A stretch of 64,000 nucleotides of DNA, from NCBI RefSeq assembly GCF_900115245.1, contig NZ_FOVT01000017.1, positions 46,874-110,873 on the forward strand. Reading direction: 5' to 3'. The notes under the pieces were generated by a model. That model worked only from the letters and a program-made list of their open reading frames with translations. It ran no database searches and was not told the origin of the DNA. Both the position numbers and the translations under genes were made by a program. The number at the start of each line of letters is the position of its first letter. Positions within the stretch are counted from its first letter, which is position 1. Source of the DNA: Mesorhizobium sp. NFR06 (GTDB lineage Bacteria > Pseudomonadota > Alphaproteobacteria > Rhizobiales > Rhizobiaceae). Positions 60,219 through 64,000 of this stretch are shown here, in pieces.

Positions 60219-61538
60219 ATGACCGCCGTTTCCGCTGGCGCCTTCAAATCCACGCCCTATTGGTGGGACGATTGCACCTTCTCTCCTCTCACAGTCCACC
60301 CCGTCGTCCCCAAATGCGACGTGGCGGTCGTTGGGGGAGGCTATGCAGGACTTTCGGCGGCCATCGAGCTTGCTCGTGCCGGTCGCAGTGTCCAGCTTTT
60401 TGATCGCCAGGCGCTGGGGCAGGCGGCTTCCAGTCGTAACGGCGGCATGGCGAGCGGGAGCATTCGACCTGGGCGCAAGGAGTTGATCAGAAGATTCGGC
60501 GAGGCCCGCGCCACCGAGATCCTGATGGAGGGAAAGGCCGCGCGGGAAGACCTATGGACCTTTCTGAAGGAGGAGAAGGTGGACTGTGACTTCCATCTCT
60601 CCGGCCTCTTCGTCGGTGCGATCAACGCGGATGAATGCGACGAACTCAGCCGCTCCGCCGATCTACTGCGGCGCTTCTTAGGCATCGAGGCTCATCCTGT
60701 CGCCCGATTGGACGTGCCGACCTATATCGTGACGGATTTCTACACGGGTGGATTCGTGCGGATGGATACCGGTGGCCTGCATCCGGCCAAGCTGCTTGCG
60801 GGTATTCTAAGGGTGGCGACGGCAACCGGGGCGGTGATCCATGAGAACACAGCCGTTACGGCGACGATCGCCGAGGCCGGCGGGGTCCGTGTGAGAACGT
60901 CGCGTGGCGACGTTTTCGCCAGGAAGGTGCTGATCTGCACGGATGCCTACACGGACGGCTTCGATCCTTGGCTGCGCCGTCGTATTGTGCCGGTACGCAG
61001 CCGCATCATCGCTACTGAGCCATTGGCCGAAGGGGCGATGGATCGGTTGATGCCGAAGCGCATGATGTATGGCGACATGCGCCAGCTCAGCTATTACTAT
61101 CGCCCCTCGGCGGACGGATCGCGCATCCTCTTTGGCGGCAGGGATGGCACCACGGCGGGAGGCGCGCTGGCGCCGACCACCCATCTGCGCAGCGAACTTG
61201 GCAGGATTTTCCCCGAACTGGTGGGCATTGGCCTGACGCATAGTTGGTTTGGCCAGGTCGCGATGCATCGCGACATGGTGCCACGGATTTTCACCTCGGG
61301 CGATACGGTTTACGCCACCGGGTTCTGCGGCTCCGGAGTGGTCTGGGCCCGCTGGCTGGGCAAGAAGGCTGCCTTCAAGATCCTCGGCGAAGCCGAAAAG
61401 GCGCAGTCCGCCTTCGATTTCGACCCCGCGCCGAAGGCCGTACCGTTTTACCGAGGCAAGCCGTGGTTCATCCCGCTTGTCTATTCCCTTTACGAATGGC
61501 GGGATAAGCGCGCGATGCGGCGCCGACGGACCGAGTGA
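60219..61538 (+). CDS. DAO-type FAD oxidoreductase, PuuB-like (second copy)
   Basis: The 439-residue flavoprotein has an N-terminal PYWWDDCTF block, FAD motif DVAVVGGGYAGLSAAIELAR at about 34-53 (GGGYAG at 39-44), SSRNGGMASGSIRPGRKEL, and a C-terminal GFCGSGVVWARWLGKKAAF in place of the usual GYSGHG block. It is a paralogue of 40208-41482 and probably oxidises an amine or N-substituted amino acid to an aldehyde for the ALDH encoded at 62416. It lies 47 bp after the cupin gene and ends the ABC-cupin-oxidase unit. Confidence 0.87.
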   Translation: MTAVSAGAFKSTPYWWDDCTFSPLTVHPVVPKCDVAVVGGGYAGLSAAIELARAGRSVQLFDRQALGQAASSRNGGMASGSIRPGRKELIRRFGEARATEILMEGKAAREDLWTFLKEEKVDCDFHLSGLFVGAINADECDELSRSADLLRRFLGIEAHPVARLDVPTYIVTDFYTGGFVRMDTGGLHPAKLLAGILRVATATGAVIHENTAVTATIAEAGGVRVRTSRGDVFARKVLICTDAYTDGFDPWLRRRIVPVRSRIIATEPLAEGAMDRLMPKRMMYGDMRQLSYYYRPSADGSRILFGGRDGTTAGGALAPTTHLRSELGRIFPELVGIGLTHSWFGQVAMHRDMVPRIFTSGDTVYATGFCGSGVVWARWLGKKAAFKILGEAEKAQSAFDFDPAPKAVPFYRGKPWFIPLVYSLYEWRDKRAMRRRRTE

Positions 61539-61602
61539 AAGCACCGATGACCTTGATCTTCTTTTGGTCTGCGGCGGGCTCAGTATTGTTGGCGATGCCC
61601 AC

Positions 61603-62277
61603 TTAGCCCATTGTCTCTGATCCGAGAATGTTGGCCCTCGCGGTCAAGATATGGTTATGCATTCTTTGTTCGGCCTGCCCACCATCCCGGTCAGTGATCG
61701 CCTGTAAGATCGCGCGATGATGAGCCGTATACTCCTGCATACGCTGTTTCGTCAGAGACTGCTCTTTCATGCGCCCCCAAAGCCGCCCCGCCCGAAGCGA
61801 GTGAATACCTTCGTAGAGCGAGGCCAGCAATCCGTTGCGGGCCGCCGACACTACTAATTGATGGAATGCAGCGTCCCAACGCTCGAACTCCGCCAGCGTC
61901 GCGGCGGTACTGCCATGCTGGATGACCTTCTGCATCTCTTCGGTTTCATAGGGCGTCGCCCGCAACGCCGCGAGCGCAGCCACCTTCGGCTCGATGATTA
62001 ATCGTGCTTCGAAGACCTCAGCGGGATAAGTCCACAATTCCTTCCGGGAGGCATTCTGTGCGCGATACGGAGCGCTTGCGGTTGCGCCCCGCTCGGCGAC
62101 GAAAGTGCCACGCCCCACATGACGAAGAAGGCGCCCCTCTTGCTCCAACTCGGTCAGCATGCGCCGCAGGGCCGTGCGGGGCAAACCGAGCTTGACTGCT
62201 AGATCGCGCTCAGGTGGCAGCCGGTCGCCTGGCTGCAATCCTTCCGCCTCAATGAAATCCCTCAAAACAACGGTCAT
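61603..62277 (-). CDS. GntR-family regulator with FCD domain
   Basis: The 224-residue protein has a GntR winged helix (GDRLPPERDLAVKLGLPRTA, RRMLTELEQEGRLLRHVGRG, TFVAERG) and a C-terminal FCD effector domain (VFEARLIIEPKVAALAALRA, WDAAFHQLVVSAARNGLLAS, TAHHRAILQAI). ATG 62277 is preferred, with GGAG at eight bases; an upstream TTG at 62316 would extend into the operator region. It is divergent from the ALDH gene and probably represses that promoter and the duplicated one before the ABC transporter genes. A broken copy is at 56131-56411. Confidence 0.9.
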   Translation of the reverse strand: MTVVLRDFIEAEGLQPGDRLPPERDLAVKLGLPRTALRRMLTELEQEGRLLRHVGRGTFVAERGATASAPYRAQNASRKELWTYPAEVFEARLIIEPKVAALAALRATPYETEEMQKVIQHGSTAATLAEFERWDAAFHQLVVSAARNGLLASLYEGIHSLRAGRLWGRMKEQSLTKQRMQEYTAHHRAILQAITDRDGGQAEQRMHNHILTARANILGSETMG

Positions 62278-62308
62278 GCGACCACTCCAGAACGCGGCAG
62301 ATTTCTCC

Positions 62309-62444
62309 ACAACCAATTTGATCTATCTTGACACCGGTTGCAATACCAATTTCATAATGGTTCCAGCAGTCCACAGATTGGTTGCATATGTTTCTAAAGC
62401 CGCGAGAGGATCAGTGTGACTCAGACAGCAAGGGATATCGAATG
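62309..62444 (+). repeat. Duplicated promoter/operator segment, copy 2
   Basis: Matches 56402-56534 in order, including CTTGACACCGGTTGCAATAC, GATTGGTTGC and GACAGCAAGGGATAT. Located between gntR and the ALDH gene. Confidence 0.85.
62328..62356 (+). promoter_or_regulatory. Sigma-70-type promoter with GntR-type dyad, ALDH gene
   Basis: TTGACA (62328-62333), 17-bp spacer, TTCATA (62351-62356), identical to copy 1. The dyad is ACCAAT-N5-AATGGT with one mismatch compared with copy 1. Outer half-sites AACCAAT (62311) and ATTGGTTGC (62377-62385) are kept. Confidence 0.65.
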
Positions 62445-63900
62445 CGCGGATGTTGCGGCTATCGTTGCAAGCGCTCCTGTAGAGCTGCTGGTGGGTGGCA
62501 AATGGACAGGTGCAACCGGCAGCAATCGGTTTGATGTCGCCGATCCATCCAATGGGCGCACGATCGCATCTGTCGCAGACGGCGCAGTCACCGACGGAAT
62601 CCGGGCGATCGATGCTGCGGAGGCCTCTGCGACGATGTGGAGGCAAACAGCCTCACGCCGGCGATCGGACATCCTGATGCGCTGCCACCAGCTCATGCTC
62701 GATCGTGCCGAATGGCTGGCGCAACTGATATCTCTGGAGAACGGCAAGGCACTCCCGGACGCTCGCGGCGAGGTAACCTATGCCGCAGAGTTTTTCCGTT
62801 GGTACGCTGAGGAAGGGGTGCGCACTCTCGGCGACATAGGCTACGCGCCGGGCGGTGCAAATCGAATCCTGGTTCAATACCAGCCGATTGGCATTGCCGT
62901 TCTCGTCACGCCCTGGAATTTCCCCGCTGCCATGGCGACCCGCAAGATCGCCCCGGCGCTTGCGGCGGGTTGCACGTGCGTACTAAAGCCGGCGGCTGAG
63001 ACCCCGCTGACCGCGTTGGCGATCGGCGCGATCCTCATGGAAGCTGGTCTGCCCGAAGGTGTCGTCAACATCGTGACGACCACGGCCGCGGGGCCTGTGG
63101 TGAGCGCGATGCTGCGCGACAGTCGGGTGCGTAAACTATCTTTCACGGGTTCGACCGCCGTTGGGCGCATCCTCCTGCGCGAGGCCGCCAACCGGGTCAT
63201 CAGTTGTTCGATGGAACTCGGTGGCAACGCTCCTTTCATCGTGTTCGATGATGCGGATCTCGAGGATGCCGTCGCCGGCGCCATGGTCGCCAAGATGCGC
63301 AACGGCGGAGAAGCCTGCACTGCGGCGAATCGCTTCTATGTGCAGCGCGGCATCTACGACGGTTTTGTCCGCCGGCTTACCGAGCAAATGTCGTCACTTT
63401 CAGTGGGGCCGGGTCTCCAAGCGACGACCCAGCTCGGGCCGCTTATTACAGCAACCGCGGTGGAGAAGGTCGATCGCCTACTGAAGGATGCCGTTGCCCG
63501 TGGGGCGCGGATCGAAACGGGCGGTAAACCGGGGTCTGGCGAGGGCTTCTTCTATCCTCCCACAGTCCTAGCTGACGTATCTCCCGAGTCCGATATTGCG
63601 AAGGAAGAGATCTTTGGGCCGGTCGCAGCGGTCACGCCCTTCGATACGGAAGACGAGGCTGTACGGCTAGCGAACGACACAGAGTATGGACTCATATCGT
63701 ACGTCTTCAGTGGTGATCTCAGGCGCGCCCTGAGCGTTGCCGAACGCATCGAAAGTGGGATGGTCGGCATCAATCGTGGCGTAGTCTCGGATCCGGCAGC
63801 GCCGTTTGGCGGGATGAAGCAGAGCGGGCTCGGCCGGGAGGGAGGGCAACACGGCCTGCTTGAATATCTCCAGCCCAAATACATCGCGACCAACTGGTAA
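62416..63900 (+). CDS. Aldehyde dehydrogenase, succinate-semialdehyde/PuuC-like
   Basis: The 494-residue enzyme has the general-base Glu in MELGGNAPFIVFDDADLEDA, catalytic Cys in NGGEACTAANRFYVQ, SFTGSTAVGRILL and the C-terminal GMVGINRGVVSDPAAPFGGM. It looks like an NAD-dependent succinate-semialdehyde-type dehydrogenase and shares the FGGMKQSGLGREGGQHG tail with GabD proteins. The start is GTG 62416, with AGAGGA at five bases. It probably oxidises the aldehyde made by the DAO enzyme at 60219. Its promoter and first codons exist in a second, decayed copy at 56402-56580. Confidence 0.9.
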   Translation: MTQTARDIECADVAAIVASAPVELLVGGKWTGATGSNRFDVADPSNGRTIASVADGAVTDGIRAIDAAEASATMWRQTASRRRSDILMRCHQLMLDRAEWLAQLISLENGKALPDARGEVTYAAEFFRWYAEEGVRTLGDIGYAPGGANRILVQYQPIGIAVLVTPWNFPAAMATRKIAPALAAGCTCVLKPAAETPLTALAIGAILMEAGLPEGVVNIVTTTAAGPVVSAMLRDSRVRKLSFTGSTAVGRILLREAANRVISCSMELGGNAPFIVFDDADLEDAVAGAMVAKMRNGGEACTAANRFYVQRGIYDGFVRRLTEQMSSLSVGPGLQATTQLGPLITATAVEKVDRLLKDAVARGARIETGGKPGSGEGFFYPPTVLADVSPESDIAKEEIFGPVAAVTPFDTEDEAVRLANDTEYGLISYVFSGDLRRALSVAERIESGMVGINRGVVSDPAAPFGGMKQSGLGREGGQHGLLEYLQPKYIATNW

Positions 63901-64000
63901 CGACATGACCAGACCCCGCAACCGGGATCGAAAACAGCCGGCACTGCGCTCACATATGGCAAAATTTGCGAGCAAAAAAGGCCCAAAAATTCCGCCCGAT

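Overview
The window looks like chromosome (or a large replicon) of a soil or plant-associated alphaproteobacterium of the order Hyphomicrobiales, most like Mesorhizobium and relatives. This is inferred from the high GC content, the dense dpp-type and amino-acid ABC transporters, the many D-amino-acid-oxidase-type flavoproteins, the DUF5801-type secreted protein and the paired class III nucleotide cyclases. No rRNA, tRNA, CRISPR array, phage module or transposase was found.

Layout. (1) 1-20.7 kb is an accessory, partly decaying zone. It holds the 5' part of a large type I-secreted repeat protein (minus strand, running off the left edge), a patchwork of three gene scraps (2.65-3.36 kb), an Ohr / alpha-beta hydrolase / cytochrome P460 group, a quinone-oxidoreductase scrap, a thiamine-diphosphate enzyme broken by three frameshifts, an epoxide hydrolase broken by two, a winged-helix/STAND regulator followed by an MFS transporter, a degenerate sensor-kinase-like protein and a second MFS transporter. 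(2) 20.7-49.2 kb is an intact catabolic region. A LysR gene sits between a DAO-type oxidase gene and an overlapping hyuA-hyuB-[2Fe-2S]-FAD run, that is, a hydantoinase/oxoprolinase pair coupled to a three-subunit HcnABC/opine-oxidase-like dehydrogenase. Next come a second DAO enzyme, an Lrp regulator, a dpp-type peptide/opine ABC transporter, two HAD enzymes, a class III aminotransferase, two paralogous double GNAT proteins, a third DAO enzyme, and a six-gene minus-strand operon (ArgE-like deacylase, GhrA-like reductase, cupin, aldehyde dehydrogenase, tartrate/malate-type dehydrogenase, GabD-like aldehyde dehydrogenase). (3) 49.2-56.4 kb holds two class III adenylate/guanylate cyclases, tail to tail, lying between short dispersed direct repeats, plus a GntR pseudogene. 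(4) 56.4-63.9 kb is a second catabolic module: polar amino-acid ABC transporter (ATPase, binding protein, two permeases), cupin, DAO oxidase, GntR/FCD regulator and aldehyde dehydrogenase.

How it fits together. Regions 2 and 4 repeat one logic: ABC import, oxidation of an amine or N-substituted amino acid by a DAO flavoprotein, then oxidation of the aldehyde by an ALDH, with a small Cupin_3 protein always nearby. The substrates cannot be read from the sequence. Region 2 adds ring opening or acyl cleavage (HyuAB, ArgE-like), transamination and 2-hydroxyacid steps that would feed central metabolism.

Most notable observations: (a) a duplicated promoter/operator (56.40-56.53 and 62.31-62.44 kb) whose left copy keeps a wrecked GntR gene and an in-frame remnant of the ALDH N-terminus fused ahead of the ABC ATPase; (b) LysR-type dyads before lysR and hyuA that tie the HyuAB and dehydrogenase genes into one candidate system; (c) four Lrp-box-like 15-mers in three intergenic regions of the catabolic cluster; (d) about 200-bp dispersed repeats and two shorter repeat families bracketing the cyclase genes; (e) the three-way gene-scrap junction at 2.65-3.36 kb.
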